64,000 nt of DNA from Nocardia mangyaensis (GCF_001886715.1 NZ_CP018082.1:4836001-4900000), one strand, 5' to 3'; shown: positions 1 through 9,491, numbered from the stretch's first letter. The notes: a model not told the origin generated them from the letters alone. A program made the numbers and translations.

Positions 1-139
1 TACGGACCATACCGCCGTAGAAGAACGCGAGTCCTGGCGTCATCAACAGCACGAGTGCCGCGCTGGTCATGATCCAGGCCGTGTCACCTGTGTCGGGCAC
101 GCCGATCTCGGCGCCCGCCAGGAGTACGGGATTCACCAC
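1..139 (-). CDS. amt: ammonium transporter Amt, N-terminal fragment
   Basis: This is the first 46 codons of an ammonium channel; the rest lies beyond the window start. After a short periplasmic leader the translation contains the family hallmark [20 protein letters not shown] followed by FFYGGMVR, the first transmembrane helix of Amt/MEP proteins. Members are trimeric inner-membrane channels that take up ammonium. The GTG at 139 is preferred because a GAGGAGG ribosome site lies 7 bases upstream; the next codon is also GTG. In M. tuberculosis amt lies beside ftsY and heads amt-glnB-glnD, so glnB and glnD probably follow outside the window. Two GTGAAAC-type elements upstream suggest nitrogen control. 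Confidence 0.93.
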   Translation of the reverse strand, partial: MVNPVLLAGAEIGVPDTGDTAWIMTSAALVLLMTPGLAFFYGGMVR

Positions 140-208
140 CTTTAGTCCTCCTCATCTCGGGCCCCGCCGAGTACGACGAAGGCCTGCCAAGAAGGGTCCT
201 CATTGGGT

Positions 209-246
209 GTTTCATCCGTTGAGCTGTGGTGTTTCACCTACGTGAA
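209..246 (-). promoter_or_regulatory. candidate GlnR operator upstream of amt
   Basis: Read on the minus strand, this stretch has two GAAAC pentamers exactly 22 bases apart, the first preceded by TTCAC and six bases. This resembles the actinobacterial GlnR a-site/b-site layout (GTnAC-n6-GAAAC repeated) and also contains the AC-n9-AC pattern described for mycobacterial GlnR. The second upstream half (GCTCA) matches poorly. It lies 70-107 bases upstream of the amt start. Function is inferred from pattern and target only. Confidence 0.45.
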
Positions 247-386
247 CGGATGGCGCGGTTGTGTTGCGTCCACGTTTCGTCCCGCTCTACGCGACTCGAC
301 GGCTCACCGTGAGGTCAGTCCGGATGTGCGGTTCGCCACGTGTTCGCGCGGGCGTTTCGCGGCGGAGATTTCGGCTGGACACCACC

Positions 387-419
387 ATGCCCGCCCGATC
401 GCTGGAACCGGACGGGCAT
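387..419 (-). terminator. possible ftsY terminator hairpin
   Basis: ATGCCCG (387-393) pairs with CGGGCAT (413-419). One mismatch and three further G-C pairs extend the stem inward. It begins 9 bases after the ftsY stop and has no T-run, as is usual in high-GC actinobacteria. Confidence 0.4.
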
Positions 420-428
420 CGGGTGCTC

Positions 429-2069
429 CTAGGACGTGCCGCCGAGCAGCGCGTCGACGAAGGCGCCCGGCTCGAAGGGGGCCAGATCATCGGCGCCCTC
501 GCCCAGACCGACAAGTTTCACCGGCACGCCGAGCTCGTGCTGCACCTGGAACACGATCCCGCCCTTGGCGGTGCCGTCCAGCTTGGTGAGCACCACCCCG
601 GTGATGTCGACGACGTCGGCGAACACCCTGGCCTGCATCAGGCCGTTCTGCCCCACCGTCGAGTCGAGCACGAGCAGCACCTCGTCGACCTCGGCCTTCT
701 TCTCCACCACGCGCTTGACCTTGCCCAGCTCGTCCATCAGGCCGGTCTTGGTGTGCAGGCGGCCCGCGGTGTCGATCAGGACCGCGTCGACACCGCGTTC
801 GATGCCCGCGGCGACCGCGTCGAAGGCGACGGCGGCCGGGTCTGCGGCTTCCTTGCCACGCACGGTGTCGGCGCCCACGCGTTCGCCCCAGGTCTGCAGC
901 TGGTCGGCCGCGGCGGCGCGGAAGGTGTCGGCGGCGCCGAGCAGCACCCGGCGCCCATCGGCGACCAGGACACGGGCCAGCTTGCCGGTGGTGGTGGTCT
1001 TGCCGGTGCCGTTGACACCGACGACCAGCAGGATCGCCGGATGGTCGCCGTGCGGCAGCGCGTGGATGGAGCGATCGAGTTCGGGCCGCAGTGCCTCGAT
1101 CAGCACGTCGCGCAGGACGGCGCGCGCCTGCTCGGGGGTGCGCACGCTGCGCGAGGCCATCTCCTCGCGCAGGCGCTCGACGATCGCCGCGGTGCTCGCG
1201 GTGCCGATATCGGCCAGCACCAGTGTGTCCTCGATCTCCTCCCAGGAGTCCTCGTCCAGGTCGCCGCCGCCGAGCAGGCCGAGCAGGCTCTTGCCGACGG
1301 CGTTCTGCGAGCGGGCCAAGCGTCCGCGCAGGCGGACCAGGCGGCCGGTGGTGGGGTCGATCTCCTCGATCGCGGCGGCGACGGCGTCGACCTCGGCCGG
1401 GACGGGTTCGACGGGTGCCGGGGGCGCGGTCTCGGCCGGCTGTTGCGGTGCGACAGCGGTGTCGGCCTCGGTCGGTGCCGTCTCGGTAGCGGCCTCGGCG
1501 GGCGCGGTCTCGACCGGAGTGGTGTCAGCGGGCGCGGTGTCAGCGGGCGCGGTGTCAGCGGGCGCGGTGTCAGCGGGCGCGGTGTCGGTGGGCGCGGTGT
1601 CGGTGGGCGCGGTGTCGGTGGGCGCGGTGTCGGTGGGCGCGGTGTCGGTGGGCGCGGTGTCGGTGGGCGCGGTGTCGGCGGGGGCGACCGGTGTGACCAG
1701 GGCGGACGTGTCGTCCGGGACCACCACGGTCTCGGCGGTGACATCGGCTTCCGGCAGCGCGACATCAGTGATGCTGCGGCGCGGCGCGTCTCTGGGGACG
1801 GCGGCATCGTCGCCGACATGCGGCTGACCCTCGACATCGGTGCGCTCGGGCGCCGGTTCGGGGCGTGGCAGCGTCGGTGCCGACCCGCCCTGACTGAAGC
1901 TGAAACCCCCGGACGCGGTGTAGCCACCGGACCGATCCGTCAACTCCTTGTCCGGTTCGGGCGGCGCCAGGGAGATCTGGCGACGCTTGTACAGGACGAA
2001 ACCCGCGACGAGCGCCACCAACAGCACGGCGGCGATCGCGGCGATCAGGATCCACGCTTGCGAACTCAC
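429..2069 (-). CDS. ftsY: signal recognition particle receptor FtsY
   Basis: FtsY is the membrane-docked GTPase that receives Ffh-bound ribosomes and hands nascent membrane proteins to SecYEG. The 546-residue product starts with a hydrophobic helix (about residues 6-27) followed by KRR. A long acidic, Pro/Thr/Ala-rich linker comes next, including eleven P(A/T)DT(A/T) units. The N domain starts near 235 and the G domain follows: GVNGTGKT P-loop near 351-358, DTAGRLHTK near 430 and TKLDGTAKGG near 494. The N-terminal anchor plus extended A-domain matches actinobacterial FtsY. It sits between smc and amt, as in mycobacteria. The repeat-rich linker is much longer than the functional core needs and is probably length-variable. 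Confidence 0.97.
   Translation of the reverse strand: MSSQAWILIAAIAAVLLVALVAGFVLYKRRQISLAPPEPDKELTDRSGGYTASGGFSFSQGGSAPTLPRPEPAPERTDVEGQPHVGDDAAVPRDAPRRSITDVALPEADVTAETVVVPDDTSALVTPVAPADTAPTDTAPTDTAPTDTAPTDTAPTDTAPTDTAPADTAPADTAPADTAPADTTPVETAPAEAATETAPTEADTAVAPQQPAETAPPAPVEPVPAEVDAVAAAIEEIDPTTGRLVRLRGRLARSQNAVGKSLLGLLGGGDLDEDSWEEIEDTLVLADIGTASTAAIVERLREEMASRSVRTPEQARAVLRDVLIEALRPELDRSIHALPHGDHPAILLVVGVNGTGKTTTTGKLARVLVADGRRVLLGAADTFRAAAADQLQTWGERVGADTVRGKEAADPAAVAFDAVAAGIERGVDAVLIDTAGRLHTKTGLMDELGKVKRVVEKKAEVDEVLLVLDSTVGQNGLMQARVFADVVDITGVVLTKLDGTAKGGIVFQVQHELGVPVKLVGLGEGADDLAPFEPGAFVDALLGGTS
1516..1680. repeat. 15-bp minisatellite inside ftsY (11 units)
   Basis: Eleven in-frame 15-bp units run head to tail. 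Six identical copies of GGCGCGGTGTCGGTG lie at 1576-1665. Four units carrying TCAGCG lie on one side and one TCGGCG unit on the other. On the coding strand they encode P(T/A)DT(A/T) pentapeptides in the FtsY linker. Near-identity at the DNA level points to recent slippage expansion. Confidence 0.9.
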
Positions 2070-2223
2070 CCGGCCGAGTCTATTCGGGCAGTTGGTCGCG
2101 GCTCGTCGGCGGCGTCGGCGCGGCGGGTCGAGGGCGGTTTCGGCGCCCGGTGCCGCGCCGGGGAAACACTACAGATTCGTTGTCCTGCGGAACTTCTGGC
2201 GCTCTCCCCATAGGATCGGCGAC

Positions 2224-2613
2224 GTGACCGATCGAAACGTGCTTGGGGGGCCGCTGGAAGAGTGCGGCGCCGATCCTCTCACGGGCTTCTACCGGGACGG
2301 CTGCTGCAGCACCGGTCCGGAGGATCTCGGCAGCCACACCGTGTGCACCGTCGCGACGGCGGAATTCTTGGAGCATCAAGCCTCCATCGGCAACGATTTG
2401 AGCACGCCGCGCCCGGAGAACAACTTCCCCGGCCTGCAGCCGGGCGACCGTTGGTGCGTGGTAGCCGTGCGATGGCTGCACGCGCACGAGGACGGTGTCG
2501 CCGCGCCCGTGGTGCTGGCCGCCACCCACGAGAACGCCCTGGAGGTGATCTCGATGGAGATCCTGCGCAAATACGCTGTCGACGTCCCGGACGACGTCAG
2601 CGACCTCCTGTAG
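2224..2613 (+). CDS. DUF2237 family protein
   Basis: A 129-residue soluble protein that I assign to the DUF2237 family from its N-terminal pattern NVLGGPLEECGADPLTGFYR-DGCC and the central LEHQASIGNDLSTPRPENNF-PGL block. The end of the family domain, GDRWCVVAVRWL followed by an acidic stretch and the ATHENALEVI segment, is also present. Several conserved Cys residues (C14, C27, C28) could bind metal, but no biochemical role is established. The GTG at 2224 is chosen because the family begins just before the NVLGGPLE motif and the frame upstream is antisense to ftsY. It is the only plus-strand gene in a minus-strand neighbourhood and converges on smc. Confidence 0.85.
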   Translation: MTDRNVLGGPLEECGADPLTGFYRDGCCSTGPEDLGSHTVCTVATAEFLEHQASIGNDLSTPRPENNFPGLQPGDRWCVVAVRWLHAHEDGVAAPVVLAATHENALEVISMEILRKYAVDVPDDVSDLL

Positions 2614-2728
2614 GGGTACGCCGGGAGTCGTCAGGCGGCGGCGCGACGATCCGCAGGCTGCTCGCCGCTGGCATCCTTGTCCGCACCGAGCGGATCGACG
2701 CCCGGTGCCCGCGCGCCGAGACCGGCGA

Positions 2729-5700
2729 TCAGGCGGGAGCGCCCACCGGGTCGGCGTCGGCGACCTCGGCCCGGTTCAGGCGCTGCGAGATCACCTGGGT
2801 GATGCCGTCCCCGCGCATGCTCACGCCGTAGAGGGCGTCGGCGACCTCCATGGTGGGCTTCTGGTGGGTGATGACGATCAGCTGGCTCTTCTCGCGCAGC
2901 TGCTCGAACAGCCCGATCAGGCGGCGCAGGTTGGTGTCGTCGAGGGCCGCTTCCACCTCGTCCATCACATAGAACGGCGACGGCCGCGCCCGGAAGATGG
3001 CGACCAGCAGGGCGACGGCGGTGAGTGACTTCTCACCACCGGAGAGCAACGAGAGCCGCTTGACCTTCTTGCCCGGCGGGCGGGCCTCGACCTCGATGCC
3101 GGTGGTGAGCATGTCGGAGGGGTCGGTGAGCACCAGCCTGCCCTCGCCACCGGGGAACAGTTTCGCGAAGACGCCGACGAATTCGCGTTCCACATCGGCG
3201 TAGGCCTCGGTGAACACCTGCAGGATGCGGGCGTCGACCTCGGCGACCACATCGAGAAGGTCCTTGCGGGCGTTCTTGACGTCCTCGAGCTGGGTGGCCA
3301 GGAAGTTGTAGCGTTCCTCGAGCGCCGCGAACTCTTCCAGCGCGAGGGGATTGACCTTGCCGAGGGTGGTGAGGTCCTTCTCGGCGCGCTTGGCCCTGCG
3401 CTCCTGGGAGGCCCGGTCGTAGGGCATCGGCTGGGGTGCGCTGACCTGCTCGCCGCGCTCCTTGGCGTCCTCGTACTCCTGCAGCTCCAGTGCCGAGGGC
3501 GGCAGCGGTACGTCGGGACCGTACTCGGCGACGAGATCGGCCAGCGCGATGCCGAACTGTTCGGAGATGGTGGTCTCGAGCTGTTCGATGCGCAGTGCCG
3601 CTTGGGCTTTGGCGACCTCGTCACGATGCACGGCATCGGTGAGCTGGGCCAGCTGGGTGTTCAGCGCCCGCGCCCGTTCCTTCACCTGTTCCAGGGACGC
3701 GGCGCATTCCCCACGGCGCCGGACGAGTTCGTCACGGCGGGCGGCGGCCGAGGCGACGACCTGTTCGAGTTCGTGCGCGATCTTCGCGCCCGATTCGGCG
3801 ACCGCGGCGGCCACGGCGGCGGCCTGGCGGCGCGCGGCCTGCGCCCGCTCGGCCCTGGCCCTGGCCTCCCGTTCGGCGCGAGCGGCCCGGCGCAGCGCAT
3901 CCGCCTTGCCCCGTACCGATTCCGCACGTTCCTCGGCCGTGCGGACGGCCAAGCGGGCCTCGACTTCCATGGTGCGGGCCTCGGCGAGCGCGGCGGCGGC
4001 TTCTTCGCGGGCACGGGCGGCGGTCTCGGTGCCCGCGGCGGTGTCGCTGTCGTCGCCGCCGTCGTGTTCGATCTCGGCGTGACGCAGCCGGTCCTCCAAC
4101 TCGGCGAGCGAAGCGAGGGACTTCTCCCGCACGGCTTCGGCCTCGGCGCGCTGGGTGGCCAGCCGCTCGCCTTCGGTCTGGGCCGAGCGGGCGCTGTGGC
4201 CCACGCGGGCGAGCCGGTCGTAGATGGCCAGCAGTGCCTGATCGGATTCGTGCAGGGCCATCAGGGCGTGGTCGGCGGCGTCCTTGCGGTCGGTCTGCTC
4301 GGCCAGCGCACCGGCCAGCGCCGCTTCCAGCTCCTCGGCCCTGCGCTGTGCGGACGCCAAATCGGCGGTGGCCGTATCGATGTCGGCCTGCACTTCGAGC
4401 TGGCTCGGCATCCGCTCCGATCCGCCGATCACCCAGCCCGAGCCCGCGAGATCACCGTCGCGGGTGACGACGCGCAGTTCGGGACGGGCCGTGACGAGTT
4501 CGGTGGCGGTCGCCAAGTCCTCGACGACGACCACCCCCGCGGTGAGCGCAGCCAGTGCCGGGCGCACCCGCTCGGCACCGTCGAGCACCTCCGCCAGCCA
4601 GCGCGCACCAGCGGGCAGCGCACCGCGTTCGGCGCTGACCACGCCGGCGGTCGCGAACACGAACGCCACCCGGCCGCCGTCACCGGAACGCAGCTCGCGC
4701 ACGGCCGCATCGGCGACGGTGGCGGTGTCGGCGGTGACGGCGTCGGCGAGCGGGCCGAGCAGCGCGGCGACAGCGGCCTCGAATCCCGCCTGCACCCGCA
4801 GCTCACCGGACAGTCGCCCGCCGAGACCACTCACTCCGTGTTCGAGCAACCAGGCCGCGCCGTCCTTGCGTGCCAGGTTCATCCCGAGCGCCTCGATGCG
4901 CGCACCGAGCCGGGCGACCAGTTTGCTCGCCTCCCGGTCCTGCTCCCGCAGTTCCCGCACCCGCTCATCGGCCAGTTCCAGCGCGGCGACGGCGTGTTCG
5001 TGCTGAGCGTCGAGGCCCTTCTCCCCCGCGTCGAGATCGCCGAGTTCGTCCTGCACGGCGTCGTATTCGACCTGTGCGGTCTCGCCACGGTGGCGGGCGT
5101 CGGCGATGGCGACCGAGAGCCGGGCGATCTCGGCATCCACCGACTGCGCGCGGGTACGCAGGGTGTCGACCTGACCCGAGAGCCTGGCCAGACCCTCGCG
5201 CCGGTCGGCGATGGCGCGCACGGCGGCCAGATGCGCCTGTTCGGCGGCCTTGGCTGCGTGCTCTCGGTCGGCGAGTGCCTCCCGGGCCGCGTCGAGGGTC
5301 TCCGCGGCCATCTCGACCGCGTAGCGCAGCTCGGCCTCCTCGGCCTCGATCCGTTCGGCCTCCGCCTCGAGCTGCTCGGGGTCGCGGCCGGTGCCGACGG
5401 GCGCCTCGGTGTGCAGGTGTCTGGCCCGGTCACCGGCGATGCGGATGGTGGCGTTGACCCGTTCGGCCAGCGCCGAGAGCTGGAACCAGGTCTGCGCGGC
5501 GGCCTCGGCGCTGGGGTTCAGCCGGGAGAGCTGAAACTCCTGCTGGGCGAGCGCGGCATTGGCGGCATCGAGCTCGGACTGCACGGTGATCTGCTGCTCG
5601 CGGGCGTAGGCCTCCTTGCTGAGCTGGGATTCCAGCTCACCGCGACGGGTCACGAGGTCGTCGGCGGCCAGTCGCAGTCGCGCGTCACGCAGGTCGGCCT

Positions 5701-6355
5701 GCACGGTCTGCGCCCGCCGGGCCACCTCGGCCTGGCGACCGAGCGGCTTGAGCTGGCGGCGCAGTTCGGTGGTGAGGTCGGTGAGCCGGGCGAGGTTGGC
5801 CTGCATCGCGTCGAGCTTGCGGACCGCCTTCTCCTTGCGCCTGCGGTGCTTGAGGACACCCGCGGCCTCCTCGACGAACGCGCGCCGGTCCTCCGGGCGC
5901 GATTCCAAGATGGCCGAGAGCTGGCCCTGCCCCACGATGACGTGCATCTCGCGGCCGATACCCGAGTCCGACAGCAGTTCCTGCACGTCCATCAGCCGAC
6001 AGCTGTTGCCGTTGATCTCGTACTCGCCCGCGCCGTCGCGGAACATCCGCCGGGTGATCGATACCTCGGCGTAGTCGATCGGCAGCGCGCCGTCGGAATT
6101 GTCGATGGTCAGGGTCACCTCGGCGCGCCCGAGGGCGGCGCGGCCGGTGGTTCCGGCGAAGATGACATCCTGCATCTTGCCGCCCCGCAACGCCTTGGCA
6201 CCCTGCTCGCCCATCACCCAGGTGAGCGCGTCGACGACATTGGACTTCCCCGACCCGTTCGGACCGACGACGCAGGTGATCCCCGGTTCGAAGCGCAGTG
6301 TGGTCGCGGACGCGAAGGACTTGAACCCTTTCAACGTCAAGCTCTTCAGATGCAA
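2729..6355 (-). CDS. smc: chromosome segregation ATPase SMC
   Basis: SMC forms the bacterial condensin with ScpA/ScpB and compacts and individualises replicated chromosomes. The 1208-residue product begins [16 protein letters not shown], with Walker A GPNGSGKS at 31-38. Two long Ala/Glu/Arg-rich coiled coils flank a hinge (about 520-670, with a [15 protein letters not shown] block). The C-terminal head carries the signature [14 protein letters not shown] near 1102 and Walker [14 protein letters not shown] near 1130. The start is a TTG at 6355: family members begin at this exact residue, and GGAGAGG lies 9 bases upstream. An upstream ATG would add 27 unrelated residues. Length is normal for actinobacterial SMC. 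Confidence 0.97.
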   Translation of the reverse strand: MHLKSLTLKGFKSFASATTLRFEPGITCVVGPNGSGKSNVVDALTWVMGEQGAKALRGGKMQDVIFAGTTGRAALGRAEVTLTIDNSDGALPIDYAEVSITRRMFRDGAGEYEINGNSCRLMDVQELLSDSGIGREMHVIVGQGQLSAILESRPEDRRAFVEEAAGVLKHRRRKEKAVRKLDAMQANLARLTDLTTELRRQLKPLGRQAEVARRAQTVQADLRDARLRLAADDLVTRRGELESQLSKEAYAREQQITVQSELDAANAALAQQEFQLSRLNPSAEAAAQTWFQLSALAERVNATIRIAGDRARHLHTEAPVGTGRDPEQLEAEAERIEAEEAELRYAVEMAAETLDAAREALADREHAAKAAEQAHLAAVRAIADRREGLARLSGQVDTLRTRAQSVDAEIARLSVAIADARHRGETAQVEYDAVQDELGDLDAGEKGLDAQHEHAVAALELADERVRELREQDREASKLVARLGARIEALGMNLARKDGAAWLLEHGVSGLGGRLSGELRVQAGFEAAVAALLGPLADAVTADTATVADAAVRELRSGDGGRVAFVFATAGVVSAERGALPAGARWLAEVLDGAERVRPALAALTAGVVVVEDLATATELVTARPELRVVTRDGDLAGSGWVIGGSERMPSQLEVQADIDTATADLASAQRRAEELEAALAGALAEQTDRKDAADHALMALHESDQALLAIYDRLARVGHSARSAQTEGERLATQRAEAEAVREKSLASLAELEDRLRHAEIEHDGGDDSDTAAGTETAARAREEAAAALAEARTMEVEARLAVRTAEERAESVRGKADALRRAARAEREARARAERAQAARRQAAAVAAAVAESGAKIAHELEQVVASAAARRDELVRRRGECAASLEQVKERARALNTQLAQLTDAVHRDEVAKAQAALRIEQLETTISEQFGIALADLVAEYGPDVPLPPSALELQEYEDAKERGEQVSAPQPMPYDRASQERRAKRAEKDLTTLGKVNPLALEEFAALEERYNFLATQLEDVKNARKDLLDVVAEVDARILQVFTEAYADVEREFVGVFAKLFPGGEGRLVLTDPSDMLTTGIEVEARPPGKKVKRLSLLSGGEKSLTAVALLVAIFRARPSPFYVMDEVEAALDDTNLRRLIGLFEQLREKSQLIVITHQKPTMEVADALYGVSMRGDGITQVISQRLNRAEVADADPVGAPA

Positions 6356-6517
6356 CCGCCACCGCCTCTCCGGTCCGCCTCCCCGCGATTCTGGCCAGAC
6401 CTTGGTGCGGGGACTGTGCAGGCGGCTGGCTGACATGCTTCGGGTCCCGGTAGCCCGTGCCCCATGAGTTACCGATGTGCTCGCGTCAGCGTACCCCCCG
6501 CTACCGCGCGGACTACG

Positions 6518-7009
6518 TCAGCGCGGTCGGTGTGGGTGGTGGGGGTCCATGCGTTGCGCGTGTTTCTGCAGTTGACGCAGGTGGGTCTGAGTGCCTGGGG
6601 TCGCTTCCCAGCCGGTGATGACGCGGAACAGCAGCACCGCGCCCCACGGGCCGATCACCCACATCGGCCAGAAATAGGTGAGCTCGCCGGCGGTGAGTGA
6701 GATCAGACCCCAGATGACCAGCACGATCACGCTGACGCCGGCCCAGCTGCCCGCCTCGATGCGCTGCCAGACCGGAATACGCGGCGCGGACTTGCGCTCG
6801 ACCACCTCGGCGGACTGCTGTGTGCTCAGCTCGGGCAGATCGGACAGGACGACATCGAGTTGATCGCGGGTCGTGGTCGCGTAGACCTGGGCGACCCGTT
6901 GGTCGTACTCGGCCAGGTCGAGCCTGCCGTCGGCCAGGTGCGTGCCGAGCTGGGCGACGATCGCGTTGCGTTCGGCGTCGGACGCGCGCGTGCCGGGGGT
7001 GATGTCCAT
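6518..7009 (-). CDS. DUF1707 (SHOCT-like) two-helix membrane protein
   Basis: The N-terminus (residues 6-60) has the DUF1707 pattern RASDAERN...L..HLADGRLDLAEYDQRV...YAT.TRDQL, typical of small actinobacterial membrane proteins of unknown function. Two hydrophobic segments follow (near 95-115 and 120-140), the second rich in Trp, and the tail is basic with His/Pro. The ATG at 7009 is preferred over an upstream ATG at 7084 because the domain begins right after it and GAGAGGA sits 7 bases before it. The role is unknown. DUF1707 is often found next to envelope or stress-response membrane genes, and the next gene upstream is DUF350. Confidence 0.8.
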   Translation of the reverse strand: MDITPGTRASDAERNAIVAQLGTHLADGRLDLAEYDQRVAQVYATTTRDQLDVVLSDLPELSTQQSAEVVERKSAPRIPVWQRIEAGSWAGVSVIVLVIWGLISLTAGELTYFWPMWVIGPWGAVLLFRVITGWEATPGTQTHLRQLQKHAQRMDPHHPHRPR

Positions 7010-7097
7010 GCCGAGGTCCTCTCGGTGACCGTCCACGGTGGAGGTGCTGGTTTCCAGCGTCCACCCTCCACTGTGCAATGTCAACCCTGGTGGACGG

Positions 7098-7550
7098 TCA
7101 CAGAATGGCGAAGGCCACCACGAGGCCGAGCGCGAAATGCGCCGCCGCCACCACCAACACCTCGGGGGTGTAGGTGTCGGAATGCAGGGTGCGGCCGATG
7201 TCGATTCCGGTGATCTTCTCGACCACGCGCACGGAGATGACCTGTGCCACGATGCCGACCAGGCCGAACACCACCGCAGCGAGCAGGCCCTCGATCAGCC
7301 TGCCGGAGCCGCCGGTGGCCAGCACCGCGAACACGACGATGAACGCCATGGAGATCATGCCCGCGGCGGAGACGATCAGCGCGTTGGGCTTGCTCGCCAC
7401 GACCAGTTCACGCAGCTTGCCCGGCGTGGTCAGGTCGATCGCGAAGAAGCCGACCAGCATGAGCGCCAAGCCGACGAGGCAGTACAGGATGATGGCGCCG
7501 ACGCCTTCACCGAGCGCGTTCCAATAACCCGATTCCAGGGCGAGGGTCAT
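7098..7550 (-). CDS. DUF350 membrane protein (YjfL-like)
   Basis: A 150-residue integral membrane protein with four predicted helices and the DUF350 pattern: an N-terminal helix AIILYCLVGLALMLVGFFAIDL, a conserved D-x-T-T-P-G loop, and a second half that repeats the fold. The loop after the first helix (DLTTPGKL) is the most conserved part of the family. E. coli homologues YjfL/YqiJ-type proteins are uncharacterised. It lies 37 bases downstream of a glutathionylspermidine-synthase-like gene, the same pairing as yjfL/yjfC in E. coli, so the two probably act together in the envelope. AAAGGA lies 5 bases before the ATG. Confidence 0.88.
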   Translation of the reverse strand: MTLALESGYWNALGEGVGAIILYCLVGLALMLVGFFAIDLTTPGKLRELVVASKPNALIVSAAGMISMAFIVVFAVLATGGSGRLIEGLLAAVVFGLVGIVAQVISVRVVEKITGIDIGRTLHSDTYTPEVLVVAAAHFALGLVVAFAIL

Positions 7551-7586
7551 CGTGGTCCTTTCGAACAGAGTGGATGAGGTCTGGTG

Positions 7587-8750
7587 TCAGTCGAGGATGC
7601 GATGTGGCACGAACGCCGCGCCGTCATCGGTGATCAGGCCCGCGGTCTCCCTGATGCCGAGGCCCGCCGCCGTGTCACCGACGACCCACGCCCCGAGTAC
7701 CGGGCGCATGCCGTCGAATTCCGGCAGCGGGTCCAGCAATTGGTAGACGAAACCCTCGGCGCCGTACACGCCGCCGGTCGCGGTCTCCATGCCGGGACCG
7801 ACGATGGTCATGTTGGCGCCCTCGCGGCCGAGTTTGGGTTTGCGGATGTACTCGGTGAGCTCGTGGGGGTCGTCGAGGTAGGCGGGCAACAGGTTCGGAT
7901 GGCCGGGGTACATCTCCCACAGCACGGCCAGCAGCGCCTTGTTGCTCAGCAATGTGGTCCACAGCGGTTCGACCCACGCGGTGGCGGGCAGGCTCGCCAC
8001 GACGCGCTTGCCGAAGTCGTCGTCGAGGATCCACTCCCAGGGGTACAACTTGAAGATCGCCTCGATCGGGGCCTCGGCCAGATCGACGAACCGGTCGAGC
8101 TCGATGTCGAAGCCGACCTCCTCGATCGGCAGCGCGACGGTGTCGAAGCCCGCTTCGGCCGCCGTCTCCTGCATGTAGGCGGTGGTCACGTTGTCCTCGC
8201 CGGTGGCATCGGCCCCCGACCAGGTGAAGTGCAGTTCACTGCCCGGCAGCACGCCGCGCAGTTCGCCCCAGCGTTCCACCAGCTTCTCGTGCAGCGAATT
8301 CCATTGGTCGCCACCGGGATACATCTGTTGCAGCCAGTGCCACTGGATGATCGCGGCCTCGAGCAGCGAGGTGGGGGTGTCGGCGTTGTACTCGAGCATC
8401 GTGGCCGGACGACGCGCGTCGTAGCGCAGATCGAAGCGGCCGTACACGTAAGGGTCACTGCGCCGCCAGGATTCGGCGATCGGGCCCCAACTCCATTCCG
8501 GCAGACCGAAATCGGCGTAGCGCTCGGTGAGCACCACGTGTTCGGCGGCCTTCAGGCACATCGATTGCAGCAGTTCGACATCGGCTTCCAGCGCGAGGAT
8601 CTCGTCCATCGAGAACTCGTAGTGCACCGATTCGTCCCAATACGGCCGTGGCTGACCGCTGGCATCGCGGCCGGGGATGCCGTAGACCAGCCCCTGACTT
8701 TCGATGATCTGCTGCCACCCCGGACGCGGGGTACTCACCACCCGCCGCAC
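7587..8750 (-). CDS. glutathionylspermidine synthase-like ATP-grasp protein
   Basis: A 387-residue protein of the GSP-synthase C-terminal-like family (PF03738; YgiC/YjfC type), an ATP-grasp amide ligase fold. Visible hallmarks are YGRFDLRYD, ATMLEYNADTPTSLLEAA near 125-145, LYPWEWILDDDFGK, WTTLLSNKALLAVLWEMYPGHPNLLPAY and the C-terminal GREGAN glycine-rich ATP-binding loop. Actinobacteria do not make glutathionylspermidine, so the true substrate is unknown. It could amidate a peptide or polyamine-like group. The GTG start overlaps the TAG stop of the upstream anchored-protein gene by one base, implying coupled translation. DUF350 follows 36 bases downstream. Confidence 0.9.
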   Translation of the reverse strand: MRRVVSTPRPGWQQIIESQGLVYGIPGRDASGQPRPYWDESVHYEFSMDEILALEADVELLQSMCLKAAEHVVLTERYADFGLPEWSWGPIAESWRRSDPYVYGRFDLRYDARRPATMLEYNADTPTSLLEAAIIQWHWLQQMYPGGDQWNSLHEKLVERWGELRGVLPGSELHFTWSGADATGEDNVTTAYMQETAAEAGFDTVALPIEEVGFDIELDRFVDLAEAPIEAIFKLYPWEWILDDDFGKRVVASLPATAWVEPLWTTLLSNKALLAVLWEMYPGHPNLLPAYLDDPHELTEYIRKPKLGREGANMTIVGPGMETATGGVYGAEGFVYQLLDPLPEFDGMRPVLGAWVVGDTAAGLGIRETAGLITDDGAAFVPHRILD

Positions 8751-9466
8751 TAGGACCCGCTCCCACCGGTCGACTTGCTACCCAGGCCGCCACGCTGCAC
8801 GGTGGTGCCGCTCTTGGTCTTGATTTCGGCGTTGCGTGGCTTCACCGAGGTGCCGCCCGAGGGCGGCTGACCGATGGTGGAGTTGCCGCCGTAGTGGTAC
8901 CGGTACTGGGGCCAGCCCAGGATCAGCAGACTGCCGACGCCGCCACCACCGCCGTCACTGCGGAAGTTGGCCTTGCCGTCACCGCAGTTGTCGTCCGGGA
9001 CGACGACTTCCTGCCCGTTCTGGTCGATCGCCACGCACGAGGCGGTGACCTGTTCGGGTGCCGCGACCGCCCGATAGGCCAGGTAGCCGCCGCCGACCAG
9101 CGCGGCGACACCCACGATGGCGACACCGCCCATCATCACGCGTTTGCGGCTGCGCCGCTTGGCCTCCTCGGCCGCGAAAGCCGCGCGGTGGGCCAGCTCG
9201 GCGTCCCGACGGGCCTTGTCCCTGGCCCGGGCCTCGGCGACGGTCGGCGGGCGTGGCTGGGTGACACCGGGTTCCTGCCGGTGCATCCGGCCCTGCCGTG
9301 ACTGCTGCTCGCCGCCGGGGCCAGAGGGCGGTGTCGGCGGTTGCTCGGGCTTGGGCGGCCAGCCCGCGCCCGGATCCGGGGCCTTCCACAGCGGCGATTC
9401 GTCGCCGCTGTGGGGGGGTTGCCCCTGTTCCGGCTGATCGGGCGGGCCGGGGTTCTGTGTGCTCAC
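8750..9466 (-). CDS. membrane-anchored DUF1190-like protein with Pro-rich cytoplasmic arm
   Basis: The 238-residue product has a Pro/Gln/Gly-rich N-terminus (1-85), a charged helical stretch with KRRSRKR, and one transmembrane helix (about 112-132). The extracytoplasmic tail holds two Cys (in ASCVAIDQNG and DDNCGDG), a Gly run, a Trp/Tyr patch (GWPQYRYHYGG) and a C-terminal VQRGGLGSKS motif. The RGG(F/L)G end and its position immediately upstream of a YgiC/YjfC-type ligase recall the DUF1190 proteins YgiB/YjfM of E. coli. I therefore call it DUF1190-like by context and weak motif similarity. Start is GTG at 9466. If the ligase modifies a protein tail, this product is the obvious candidate. 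Confidence 0.6.
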   Translation of the reverse strand: MSTQNPGPPDQPEQGQPPHSGDESPLWKAPDPGAGWPPKPEQPPTPPSGPGGEQQSRQGRMHRQEPGVTQPRPPTVAEARARDKARRDAELAHRAAFAAEEAKRRSRKRVMMGGVAIVGVAALVGGGYLAYRAVAAPEQVTASCVAIDQNGQEVVVPDDNCGDGKANFRSDGGGGGVGSLLILGWPQYRYHYGGNSTIGQPPSGGTSVKPRNAEIKTKSGTTVQRGGLGSKSTGGSGS

Positions 9467-9491
9467 CGCTGTCTGACCCCCGAAGTCACCA

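Noticed and set aside
1516..1680. CRISPR-like array
   Set aside because: The units are directly contiguous 15-mers in frame without spacers; a protein-coding minisatellite.
261..2213. A 650-codon plus-strand open frame over ftsY
   Set aside because: It is antisense to ftsY, rich in Gly/Arg/Asp/Val from GC-rich codons, and has repeats only because ftsY has them. No family motif.
3602..6433. A 943-codon plus-strand frame over smc
   Set aside because: Shadow of smc caused by high GC at third positions; residue mix matches antisense bias.
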